From Lithospermum erythrorhizon (lineage: Eukaryota > Streptophyta > Magnoliopsida > Boraginales > Boraginaceae): a DNA stretch of 64,000 bases. The notes beneath the pieces were generated by a model. That model ran no database searches and was not told where the DNA came from. It saw only the letters and a list, made by a program, of their open reading frames with translations. This document shows, piece after piece, positions 32,473 through 42,899 of the stretch. The translations under genes were made by a program, and so were the position numbers. Numbering within the stretch: the stretch's first letter is position 1; every line of letters starts with the position of its first letter. The stretch is from contig JADFUC010000089.1 of the NCBI GenBank assembly GCA_019722365.1, positions 124,001-188,000 of the forward strand. Direction: 5' to 3'.

Positions 32473-33296
32473 CATTGTTTAAAGATTGTATAGTTTATTT
32501 TTAACAGATAGCAAATTGTTTAGTTTTTAAATTTTGATGATTAAACTTAATTATTTTTATTTATATTATATAATATTTGAGTTAATTGGCTGAATGATCT
32601 CAAATAAGATCGCAATCGTGGTCATTCGTCCGCTTAGTTGAGGAGTTGCACATTAATCCTCCCACAAAGTTATCGGGACATTGATCCCTTAAATCTGACT
32701 AGACAAGTAAAAAATATTATTAGCTCATTCTATATATCTAATAAGTTTGAGCCCTGCCTCGAGCCTTGGTTCCACTCTAATTTATAAAAAACATTGAACC
32801 TTAATCCACCGTATGTATATCTATTTATTTTCCTCTACTATCTAACTACTTCATAATTTAGGAACCAAACTACAACATATTGTAACAATTTGGCCTTGTG
32901 CAGCTCTTGAATAACTAGGAACCAAATTGCAAATTTTAATCTTTCATGTTCAAGACTTCCATACATTTATAGGTTATTGCCACCAATGACCTTCACCGCT
33001 ATCATTTAATCCGCTCCGTTGTTTACGAATTCACATGACAACTTTGCTGTAATATCGAAGCACTGAATCTACAACTTATCAATTATATGACTAAACGACA
33101 ACGCAGACACTATTTGAGAGCAAATTGACACCCGCTTCAATATGTAAAAAATATTTTAAACATATTTACTATTAAGATATTAATTTTTGTTCAAATAAAA
33201 TTTATTTATCTCAATTAAATAGGTTCATAAATTACGTCAATTTTGATAATTGAGAATTAAAGTAGATAATATTTAAGGCATGGAGTCAGTATTAGT
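32473..33296. other. Intergenic DNA, no gene seen
   Basis: Contains dispersed-repeat wording near 32580-32720 (GGTCATTCGTCCGC, GGACATTGATCCC) and 32860-33140, but no ORF and no element with definable ends. Confidence 0.4.
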
Positions 33297-33396
33297 GATT
33301 AGAGCATTCCCTTGGCTTCTATTTAAGTGAGTTATGGTGTAGTATTGTTAATCACTTCAAGCCCATTGCATATTCCATCATTTTAAAGAAATAATT

Positions 33397-36300
33397 ATGG
33401 GCAAACTATTTCTGTTGATTACTTTCTGTATGTTTCAATTGTGTTCCCTTTGTTTGAATATTCCCATACTGCATGCATATCACTTGTGCCCTCTTCATCA
33501 ACGCCTTTCTTTGCTCAACTTCAAACACAGCTTACAGATTGACACTGGAAAGCCATACTGCGGCCAATTTGTTGATAATGAATTATATTCTCCTTATTAT
33601 TGCGATGCCAATAATAATCCGATTATTGAGTCAAAGATAAGTTGTTGGAATAGCAGCAGTGATTGTTGCAGTTGGGAAGGCGTTATTTGTGATGAGTTCA
33701 CTGGTGAAGTGATTGAGCTTGACCTTTCAGCAAGCAGGCTCGTTGGAGTTATTCATTCCAATAGTACCATTTTCCAACTTTCTCATCTTAGAAGGCTCAA
33801 TCTTGCTTATAATCAGCTTCAAGGCTCCAAAATATCTCCCCAATTTGGGAGGCTTACACATTTATCTCACCTCAACCTCACACGATCTGACTTTGAAGGT
33901 GAGATGCCTTCCGAAATTTCTCAACTAAATCAGTTAGTTTCTCTTGATCTCTCTTATTGTTTTGACTTAATTCTGGAACCACATGTTTTCAAAGTCATCC
34001 TACAAAATATGACAAGGTTAAGAGAACTGTCTCTTCATTATGTGAATATCAGCTCATCTTTACCAAAGAATTTGTCATCATCCCTAACCATTATCGATCT
34101 TAGTTACACATATCTGAAAGGCACATTCCCATACCACATTTTTCACCTCCCAAATGTGCAACAAATTTCTTTGAGTGATAATTCTTTCGATGATTTTGTG
34201 AGCTCAGAGAGTGTCAAATGGAACACTAGCTCTTCCTTACAAAAACTAGAGCTTGTTGGTGTAGTTTTCCCGGGAAAATTATTGGACACGATAGGGAACT
34301 TAAATCAGTTGACATACTTGGATGTCTCATCTTGTGCACTCAATGGAACCTTGCCACAATCCTTTGGAAATCTCACCCAGATTAGTCATTTGGATCTCTC
34401 TGACAATGATTTTAGTGGTCATATACCACTAGAAATTTTAGGTCTTGAACATCTCACCTTTTTAGATCTTCAGAGGAACGACCTTAATACCTCAATTCCA
34501 CATTTTGCTTCTAATAACATGAAGATGCTAAAAGCTCTGAAACTCTCAGCTAACAAATTAACAAGTAGTAGTGTTTCTTCAATTCTTAGCAATTTGACAC
34601 AACTAGAAATCATTGACTTATCTTATAATCCGTTGTACAAGATGCCCCCAGAGTTATTTGAGTTTTACTTGTTGAACGTAGTAGATCTACAACAAACTCA
34701 GTTGTACGGCCCAATCCCAAAGCTCATTCTCCAACCTCATAACCTTAAAGATCTTAAACTCGCTTCAAACACTCATGTCCTATTATCCAAAAAAAAGCAA
34801 TATTCTCCAACCTCATAACTCCTCAAAGATCTTACCAGTTTCAAACAATTTCACCTGGCCCTATCGAAATAGATGCACTCTACAAATCTTGTCAACCTTA
34901 CGTCACTTGATTCATTATCAAATAATTTCTTTGCATCATTTTGGGATGTGAAAATTTCTTAGTAGGCTTAAGTCACCGAGGATTCTAGATCTTTCTTTAG
35001 TAGTTTGGCATTGATCACTGAAGATAATATCACTTTGCCTATGATTTCAATTGATTCTTTTGAGTTTGGGTTCTGCAATATAAAATGAGATATCTCTTGG
35101 CATCAATCAGAAAGGCAAAGTTAGTATATTTGCCCAATAACAAAATTCATGGTCAACTTCCCGAATGGGCTCGGGTCCAAATGGTCAAACGTTATTTACT
35201 GACCTTTTCCAATAATTTTCCTCACTCATATTGGTAATAAAATCATTGCACTTAGCATTTCTTGCTTAGATCAAACTTGCTTAACGGACAACTTCCACTC
35301 CTACCTCAATCTATCGGGAGTCATTAGACCTTCCAATAACCAGCCCATGGAGCAGATTAAAACCATCAATTTGTGAACTGTAATTTACATCCTTCTCGAT
35401 CTATCCAACAATAGCTTAAATGGAGCTTTCACCTCACCGTGATTTTACGACGGGTCTGGAAGTCTTTGGATCTTCACATGAATAATCTTTTGTATCTCAT
35501 TCCCTGACACTTTTCTCATGAACTCATGGTTGATGAGTCTGAATTTGCGTGGTAATCATTTCAAGGAGAAGCCTAATGCTCTTCGACTAATTGTTCCATT
35601 TGGGATTTCTAGATCTAAGCGAACAATTCTAAAATGACACATTTCCTATATGGTTGGGAAATCTTCCAAATCTCAGAGTCCTCAGCTTGAGATCCAACAA
35701 GCTATATGGTCCTATATCCTTCCCTCCTCATGCTTCAAATTGATGCTTTTTTCTTATCTACAACAATTTGATCTGGTTTTGCATAACCAATTAAATGGCA
35801 GCTTGCCATTTAGTCTTTTCAGGAGATTAAGGCAAATGATGAGTGTAGATGAAACTATCCTAGGTTACTTTGGGGACGAGTATCCCATATATGAGGTCAA
35901 TGATTACCATGATTCAATGGCAATGGTGTTTAACGGGAATATCATGCAGCTATTGAGAATTTTACGTGTCATGGCGATTATAGATCTCTCTTGCAACCAT
36001 TTTGAAGGGGAAATACCAAGCTCCATTGGAGGTCTCATTTCAATTCAACAACTCAATTTGTCCCACAATAACTTTACAGGTCAAATTCCACCACAGATTG
36101 GAAATTTATTCAATCTTCACTCACTTGACTTGTCATGCAATCAGTTAGGTGGAAATATTCCTGATAAGTTTTGCATTTTGGGTTTCTCTCCTGGTGATGA
36201 ATCATTATACACAATCTTCGACCAATACCATCTGGAACACAACTACAATCATTTTCCAATGCTTCATACATGGGGAATGATGGGTTATGTGGTTTCCCTT

Positions 36301-36581
36301 TGTCAAAAAGCTGTGGAAATCATGAATCTCACAACATGGTCTTCCGAGCAAAAGATGATAAAGAATTTTGATGGTTTTAATTTGGCAATCGGTGAAGTTT
36401 CGGGTTATCATATGGAATCGCATTGGTTTGGTGATTGGTAGTCTCATGTTTTTCATTGAAAAACCGAAATGGTTGATCCGAATCGTTCAAGAGGAAGCAT
36501 ATAGAATGATTCTCAAGTACAAGGCAAGAAATGGAATAAGACTCACTTTAAAGGAGAACCCAAAAAATAAAAGCCTTTTCT
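33397..36581 (+). pseudogene. LRR receptor-like protein (Cf-9/Ve-type RLP), frameshifted
   Basis: The first 473 codons (33397-34818) are intact: hydrophobic signal peptide (residues 1-27), LRRNT_2 cap with the CWNSSSDCCSWEGV motif (C83, C90, C91, W93, C98), then about twelve extracellular LRRs of the plant LxxLxLSxNxxxGxIP type with many N-glycosylation sites. The frame is lost after 34818. Later frames hold more LRRs, the loop-out region with MMSVDE and YHDSM, further repeats (IDLSCNHFEGEIP, LNLSHNNFTGQIP), the NDGLCGFPL-equivalent cap (GLCGFPLSK), a membrane helix around GLVIGSLMFFIEKPKWLI, and a short basic tail to the stop at 36581. There is no kinase domain, so this is an RLP, a plasma-membrane sensor that signals through partner kinases, often in pathogen recognition. 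An upstream TATTTAAG lies near 33320. Frame breaks may be decay or assembly error. Confidence 0.9.
34726..34846 (+). repeat. 76-bp tandem duplication that ends the first RLP frame
   Basis: ATTCTCCAACCTCATAAC, AAAGATCTTA and TTCAAAC occur at 34726-34770 and again at 34802-34846. The second copy runs straight into the sequence expected next in the gene, so the duplication and its A-run introduce the stop at 34818. Confidence 0.8.
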
Positions 36582-36589
36582 AATAGATA

Positions 36590-36707
36590 ATTTTTTTTTG
36601 TCTTTAAAAAAAACCCACCCATCACCCCTTTACAACGGTAATCTAACCTGTGACTCTAAGTCACCGAAAGACCTCCTAACTACTAAGGTGCTATTCGATA
36701 TTCTCCC
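36590..36707 (-). mobile_element. tRNA-type SINE with 13-bp target-site duplication
   Basis: TTTCTAATAGATA stands on both sides (36577-36589 and 36708-36720). On the minus strand the 118-bp insert begins near GCACCTTAGTAGTTAGGAGG, which fits an RNA polymerase III A box, then about 30 bp on has AGGTTAGATTACC, a plausible B box (consensus GGTTCGAnnCC), and ends with a T-run and an A-rich tail. Size, promoter layout, tail and duplication define a SINE. It landed directly after the RLP stop codon. Confidence 0.85.
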
Positions 36708-36720
36708 TTTCTAATAGATA

Positions 36721-36959
36721 TGTGTTAATCGGGTTTATCCTGTATGGAAACTAGTTGTGTTATAAAAATTCATACATTCGATAACCATTAAACCCCAACT
36801 CACTTATGAGTCATAATGCGTATGCTAAAGTCGGTTAAATTCTAACCTAACTCGATAACAACACTAGCCAAACGCACAAAAGTCATAAATAAAACAATCT
36901 TTTACTTTTACCTATTCCGATTCACCGGGTCTCATCCGCTCGCCCATATCATGTAACGC
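36721..36959. other. Short intergenic stretch, no gene seen
   Basis: AT-rich with no ORF. It lies between the SINE and the hAT left arm. Confidence 0.4.
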
Positions 36960-38937
36960 AGTGTCTGTCGAATCGCTAAGCACGGGTTAACGAATCGGGC
37001 CGGACCGACCGCCCCTTTAACGATCGAACCGTCGCCCGTAACAGTCCGACGCAGTTTAAGTCTCTTAACGAATCGGGCCGGGCCGCCCGCGGGTTATCGG
37101 CCCCTATTCGTTCGAGGCCCACTTTAAAGCGCCTTAACGGGTACCGCTTAAAGCACCAAACGTACCACGCTTGTCCCACTTTTAAAGGGGGCCCGGTGGG
37201 TGCCAACGGTGGGCCGCTTCTAAATTAGCGTACCACGCTTCGGGATTACGGACGTCTTTATTGGGCCATTCAAAATTTTGGACATACAAGCATTTAAAAA
37301 TAAACGCTGGTAAGAGTGGTGATTTCAACCTCAATCTTACGAAGTAAAGATAAAGATGCAACTATCAGAAGAAAGCTGACAGTTGTTAATACGTTGTATA
37401 ATAATATATCAAGTTCTTTAGTTTCAAATAATATACGTGATAATAAAGCATAATATTCAATAATATATACTATAAAATAATATATTATTTAACTCAAAAC
37501 TTTAACAATATATTATTTAACCAAATCTAAGTTATTTAGTATTATGATATATTATTCTATCAAATAATACCAAATCCTAAGTTATTAATTTGAAGGAAAA
37601 AATCGATCAAATTGTCGAAATGGTTTTACACATGTGTATAATAATAAATCAAATTATTAAGTTTCAAATAATATACATATGAATAAAAGCATAAGATTCA
37701 ATAATATATTATCCATATTTCTAATTAAAAACCATTTCAACGTATTGATAGTTAACTTAGATATGGTAATATTTAATATATTTTTTTACCATTTGATATA
37801 TTATCCTTCAATAAATAATCAAAATAAAACATGGTACCATTTGAATTGGGACCGTGTACCGCTTTTAACACACAATTCTCAAACGCGATAAACGTAACAT
37901 TCAATTTAAACGTGGTACCGTTTAGCACACTATTTAATTATGTTAGCATCGTTTTAGTATTAAACTGAGTTATAAATAAATGTTAAGAGTATATATGGAC
38001 TTACTATCTAACTATGAAAAAATGAAAGGTTTAATACTTTATTTGATAGAATAATATATCATAATACTAAATAACTTTAGATTCGTATTATTTAATATAT
38101 TTGATAGAAATAATAAGTTTGGTATTATTCGATGTAATCTTATTACTTTATTTCATAGAATAATATATCATAATACTAAATAACTTATATTTAATATATT
38201 TGATAGAATAATAAGTTTGGTATTACTTGGATAGAATCTTATTACTTTATTTCATGTAATAATATATCATAATATTAAATAACTTTGATTTATATGTATA
38301 TTATTTTTCTTTTATTTATACGTATATTATTCAAACTAAATAACTTGATTTATAATATACACATACACATGAATATTTCATAATACAATATTATCATGAA
38401 TATTTCTCTTTAATAATTTAAATAGAATCATTTCAATTATTTCAAGGATAATATATCAAATAAAGATAATATATTAAATAATACCAAATTTAAGCATCTA
38501 TTAATATGTTGAAATAGTTTTTAAATTAGAAATGTAAGTTAATGGTTGATAATATATTATCAGCCTTACGGTTTTATTTATTTTATATATTATTCAAAAC
38601 TGTATAACTTCATTTATTATTATACACATTAATAAATTAGTCACTTCTACTTTAATCTGCCTGTGCTCTTTATTCTTCTATCATGTTGCCCAAGCTCAAA
38701 CTTCCCATTACTACTATATTTATTTTTTTGTGCAATATTTCTCAAACGTGGTACCGCTTGCAATTAGCACAGGGCCTCGGCCGGGCTCTGGCCCGAGCCC
38801 ACCTTAGCCCCGGTCCGTCCCATTTCTTAACGAACCGGGGCCGTTCGTGGCCCTTGTCGGCCGGGCCGAATACGAACCGAATCCCAGGCCGTGCCTAATG
38901 GCCCACCGAGGTCTCGGTTTGTTAACCACGTCTACCC
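36960..38937. mobile_element. Non-autonomous hAT element with GGCC-rich arms
   Basis: Left arm 36985-37110 (GGGTTAACGAATCGGGCCGG and further GGGCCG words) and right arm 38765-38935 (inverse complement begins GGGGTAGACGTGGTTAAC, then AAACCG) mirror each other. Inside, the words CCACGCTT, GGTACCGCTT and AACGTGGTACCG recur on both sides. The 1.2-kb core is very AT-rich with no transposase. It shares arm design and inner words with the 26-31.5 kb hAT and looks like a deletion derivative. It interrupts the gypsy fragment on its right. The open stretch at 36976-37206 is arm sequence, not a gene. Confidence 0.65.
37529..38077. repeat. Perfect 37-nt inverted repeat and related tandem copies in the hAT core
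   Basis: 37529-37565 is the exact inverse complement of 38041-38077. Further near-copies of AATAATATATCATAATACT lie at about 38158 and 38258. Together they could fold into a stem with a 475-nt loop. Confidence 0.85.
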
Positions 38938-39564
38938 CTCCATGCTTACTTTTTTGACATACTTCACAAGAAGAAACAAAGCTCGTTACGTCCTGTTTCA
39001 GGCCTTTCCAAAAGAATAATGCCTTGATATTCTGATATGTAGAATCATGAAGGGTTGCCATGATCTTGTTCTTCAATTCTTTGTCTTCTCCAATCACTAT
39101 TCTACCCTGGTATCTCAGTATTCCCTCCTTGTATTCATAGAGTGGGTAGTTTTGAGGCTTGATTACTATGCCAGCTATCCTGTAAATAGGTGCCCTTGAT
39201 TTCTTGCATCCAAACTGGTTGGACAGTTGAAATGTTGAATACTTGAGGTTCCTCCTGACTTCTCCTTGAGAGGGCATCAGCAACCACGTTCTCCTTGCCC
39301 TGCTTATACTGTATGCAATAGTCCAGTCTGAGGAGTTTAGAAACTGCCTTTTGTTGGAGATATGTTGTCACTTTTTGTTCCAACAGGTGCTTTAAGGATT
39401 GCTGGTCGGTTCTGATAATGAATTGCCCCCAATTAAGTGATGTTTCGACTTTGTTATTGATAGAATAATGGCCAGCAACTCCTTCTCATATACGGACAGT
39501 CCACTTTGAGTCAAATTCCAAGCCTTGCTGATATAAGCCAAGGTCTTGTTCTGCATCAATACAT
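38938..39564 (-). pseudogene. Ty3/gypsy pol fragment: RNase H end and integrase zinc-binding domain
   Basis: Minus-strand frames read LAYISKAW, YEKELLAII, RTDQQSLKHLLEQKV and LLRLDYCIQYKQGKENVVAD followed by ALSRR, the end of gypsy RNase H. Then comes LRYQGRIVIG, LHDST, FFWKGLKQDVTSFVSSCEVC and QKSK, the HHCC zinc-binding start of integrase. It is nearly open, so relatively young. It is truncated on the left by the hAT right arm at 38937 and on the right by the copia LTR at 39565, so it is older than both. Confidence 0.9.
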
Positions 39565-40204
39565 TGTCGATACCTAAACGATATAACTAAACAATTACCT
39601 CAACACCCATGCTCTACTTAGCCTAATATCTCAAAGAATCAATGTATTAACAATCAAAATACCTGGAAAAGTAAACAACACCAAATCTTTATATGGGTGC
39701 TCCCTCGCCGACGCCCCGTTTATAAATCAACTGTAAAGAACTCTCTAACGATTGTTACAAAGTCCTATCAAACTAAGCTTTCTCCAATTGAGTAATACTT
39801 TATAATTTAGTATTCCCTAAATGCATAAATCTACACTCTGTAGATTTAGCTTAAACGATATATCGACGATACAAATCAAGATATAACAACTCTATCAATT
39901 CGGGAACAACAAAATTCCACTTGTAGAGTAAATCTAATATTTTTTTGATTAAAGAAAAGTTATGACCTAATCTTTCCTTTATTCAACAATCGATTTCATC
40001 GGCACTGTCTGATGACGGCCCTCGGCGGCCTCTCAAGGCCCTCGAACGCCTATACACGCATCGCCTCCATTTTAGCATCGAGACCCCATCTGACCTCGTG
40101 GTCTCGAAGGGGTTCCATGCATCATTATATCGAGACCCTCATCGGCACTCGGTCTCGACGGTCTCGATCCCAGATCTCCAAACTTGAAAATGCCTTCAAC
40201 TTCA
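39565..40204 (-). repeat. Copia 3' LTR (second family)
   Basis: Full-length homologue of 16372-16990. On the coding strand it starts near TGAAGTTGAAGGC after a CAGTGGGAGATTAT purine-rich tract and ends GGTATCGACA. It has many GGTCTCGA / TCGAGACC words in its first half. The copia RNase H end lies directly upstream. Confidence 0.75.
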
Positions 40205-40349
40205 ATAATCTCCCACTGCCTTTTCAAATCACCGCCTTCAAGATCTCCAATTCTCAGAAGGAAGACCTTCGCTACTTCGCCCGCGTTAACCGTCGAACAC
40301 AACTTCACTTTCTCCTCATACAACCTTGTAAACATATCGCCAGGATTTC

Positions 40350-40443
40350 GATCTCCTAGAATCTTGTCAAGCTTCGCAACTTGGCCTCCTCCACTACGTA
40401 TGAATGAACGGAACCCTACCCCTATGTGCTTTTGTCCTCGCAT
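40350..40443 (-). pseudogene. Copia RNase H C-terminus
   Basis: The end of pol reads KLDKILGDRNPGDMFTR then KVKLCSTVNAG, matching the copia terminal NPADMxTK motif followed by the K.K.C segment. The long open stretch containing it runs on into LTR sequence (to 40072) and its last two thirds are LTR, not protein. Confidence 0.75.
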
Positions 40444-41639
40444 TTAAACTCACGGATTTTAGCCGATAAATCGCGACTCCGACTATCACAAGACAAGTGT
40501 GTGTTACATCCATGCTCAAGACTGGGCTCTTTCAAGAAAGTCTAACTGCATCATCTCTTCAATACTTCCGGCCTCCGCCTATAGCAACATATTCTCGCCT
40601 CACAACTAGACAATGCTACTATCAAGGTAACTGGACTCCACTAATAAATAGCACTCCCCAAACGTGAATACATAATCCACTAAGAGATTTCTACCATCAA
40701 CATCACCACCATTATCGCAGATCCACATATCCCACTAACCCCGTGACCGGATTTTCTAAACAAGAATTTTTCTCAAAGACTACCATTCGTATCTCAAAAT
40801 CCACTTCACAACCAAACGAGCTTTATAGCTTGCTACCATCCTGCTCCTCCTTGATCTCGCACTCCATTTATTCTCGCAATATTCTTCTCCTCGGGAGTTT
40901 CCTCGGCTACTTTACTTCAACTCCCACGCTCATGTTAGTCAACAATGACTCCATCTCCTTTCATCGCTAACTCCCACTTCGACGCCATCATATCATCAGC
41001 TGACATAACTACTGTGCTCGCCTCGCTGGCCATCAAATAGTAGTGCCAAGTAGGGAGAATACTGAGTTGGTTTTTCTTCTCGACATCGATAATTCTTCTG
41101 CACTGTGTCTCTACCTCTTGATCACTAACAGGAATAATCTCTCTCCCATGATCACCGACTGTCAGCCTCCATCTGAACCCATGTCTTCTAAAGGTGGCAT
41201 ATCAGGAAAAGTGATCTTCAAAGTTGACTAGAATGTGTACGATCTACATACGCGATTGAAGTGAACCGAGTCACGCGCTTTCCCCGCATTTGACTTGCTC
41301 GGTATTTCCGGGCCATGATTTCTCCTTCCACTTCTCTCCTCTAACATCTGGCTCAGATAACACCTGCTCATCAAGACTACATTCTGGCTTCGAATGGTCT
41401 TCCTGCTTCAACAGAACCTCAGATCCCATCTCACGCCATAACCAATAAAAATAAAGAAATGTTAGATTTAGCTTCAAGCTTATTTCTAAAGATTCGCTTC
41501 AACACATGAACATATCGCTAAACAACCAAATACTTTCTCAGAAAGAATACCTTACCTTCTTAGAACTCCACTTCTCTTCGAATTCTAAAATTTGCGGATC
41601 GGGGCGTGTGCCTGCTTATCAAGAAGTGCAAGAAGATTG

Positions 41640-42393
41640 GATCATGGCCCGCCCGTAACATCTGGAGGTAAACTACGTTGTAACCTCATACTTCCGCACG
41701 CTCATCGGAAATGGCCCCTGCTCATCCTCCTCACTTTATTCCGTTATGTTACGGTGTTCCCGGAATAGTCTTCTGCATCCTTTATTCCATTCTCTATGAC
41801 AATATTGCTCAAATCCATATCACTATATTCACCCCCATTGTCGGATCTCAAACACTTCACTCTCAGCCCTGTCTTATTCTCAACCATAGCTCTCCATTTC
41901 TCAAGACTGCATACACTTCGGATTTATTCTTCAAAAAATAAACCCAAACTTTTCTCACGCATCATCAACGGCGTTAAGCATAATGTTTTACGAACCTCCC
42001 ACTGCAACCAACAAAAAGGCCGTCCCCAAACATCCGCGTGAACTGAACTCAAGCCTTTCGTATTTAGGCTCAATGCCGCTTTAGCAAAACCGACTTCTTC
42101 GCTCTTAACGCAACTCTCACGATATGATGATCAACATATTCGCCTCGCGTGATCACGCTATTTGAAACAAGCGCTTCATACTCTTTTCGCCATGCCCAAT
42201 CGGCTGCGGCCACAACATCGCCTTCCTCGTAACTATCAACAAGCAGCCTATAGCTGGCTCGAGAACTCCCTCGTAGCGTACAACGACCTATCTTCGCACT
42301 CCCGCCACACAGACCTCGAGCTACCTTCCGCCGCTTCACCGAATGTAGTTCGGCAACCATCCTCATCCACCGACTACGTAAATGAAGTTTCAC
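41640..42393 (-). pseudogene. Copia GAG_pre-integrase and integrase core
   Basis: Readable minus-strand blocks in order: VVMKG-equivalent region and a 107-residue open piece (42393-42070) ending with the KKSVLLKRH linker; then VHADVWG-like DVWG near 42035; RKVWVYFLKNKSEVYA near 41940; VENKTGLRVKCLRSDNGGEY near 41880-41820 with the second catalytic aspartate; and IPGTPQHNGI near 41750. These are the copia integrase core motifs. They occur in three frames. Confidence 0.82.
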
Positions 42394-42831
42394 CCACTTT
42401 AGTCAATCTCCAGTGTAACCATTCGACAACTTCAAGTTCACATCTCCCATACCTTCAATCTTTTAAATGCTCACCGTTAGCGCAAGCATTTAATCGACGA
42501 TAATCTCCAAATTCCATATAATTCAAATATCATTATATCCTCTCGAAATAAGGCCAGATGAAATGACGCTTCCCGAATCAAGAATCCAAGAATTTATCGA
42601 GAAATCAACAAACAGCAAAGAGCATCCGCATAGTCATCAAATGTATTCACATCGCCTGCTGTCTCTCTCTCGACTACCGTGATGCTCAGATCGGGCCGCA
42701 ACACGTGACCAGCCTTTGCCCATAGCTGTAATACAACAATGGGCGCCGATCGCGTATCGCGGCTACGTCAGCGGTAGCCAGAACGCTACACGCTTCGGTA
42801 AATAAAGAAGAATACGGCTTATAATCCATTG

Positions 42832-42898
42832 AATGTATATCGGATTTCATGGCTATCGGATTTTGGTATTATCAATGTATATCGGATTTCATGGCTAT
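42832..42898. repeat. 25-bp direct repeat at a copia-copia junction
   Basis: AATGTATATCGGATTTCATG followed by GCTAT occurs at 42832-42856 and 42874-42898. It lies between the end of the second-family copia and the start of a first-family fragment. Confidence 0.85.
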
Positions 42899-42899
42899 A

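Larger units (their letters stand above)
40205..42830 (-). mobile_element. Decayed Ty1/copia element, second family
   Basis: Minus-strand order from high to low: knuckle/protease remnants (42.8-42.4 kb), GAG_pre-integrase (42.39-42.07), integrase (42.06-41.65), a charged hinge (41.48-41.27), reverse transcriptase relic (41.2-40.5), RNase H end (40.44-40.35), LTR. The hinge reads LLKQEDHSKPECSLDEQ. No 5' LTR is found; at about 42.83 kb it abuts a different copia family at a short duplication. Confidence 0.75.

Noticed and set aside
36590..36707. Possible tRNA gene
   Set aside because: A- and B-box-like words are present but no cloverleaf arms are evident, and the A-rich tail with a 13-bp duplication shows a SINE.
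36976..37206. 76-codon minus-strand ORF with R/G/P-rich translation
   Set aside because: Produced by the GGCCCG words of the hAT arm.
37380..38500. Possible CRISPR-like or satellite array
   Set aside because: Copies are irregularly spaced, in both orientations and AT-driven, within a plant hAT-like element.
40012..40447. ORFs of 87-123 codons on both strands
   Set aside because: Mostly LTR sequence; only the short minus-strand pol end near 40350-40443 is coding in origin.
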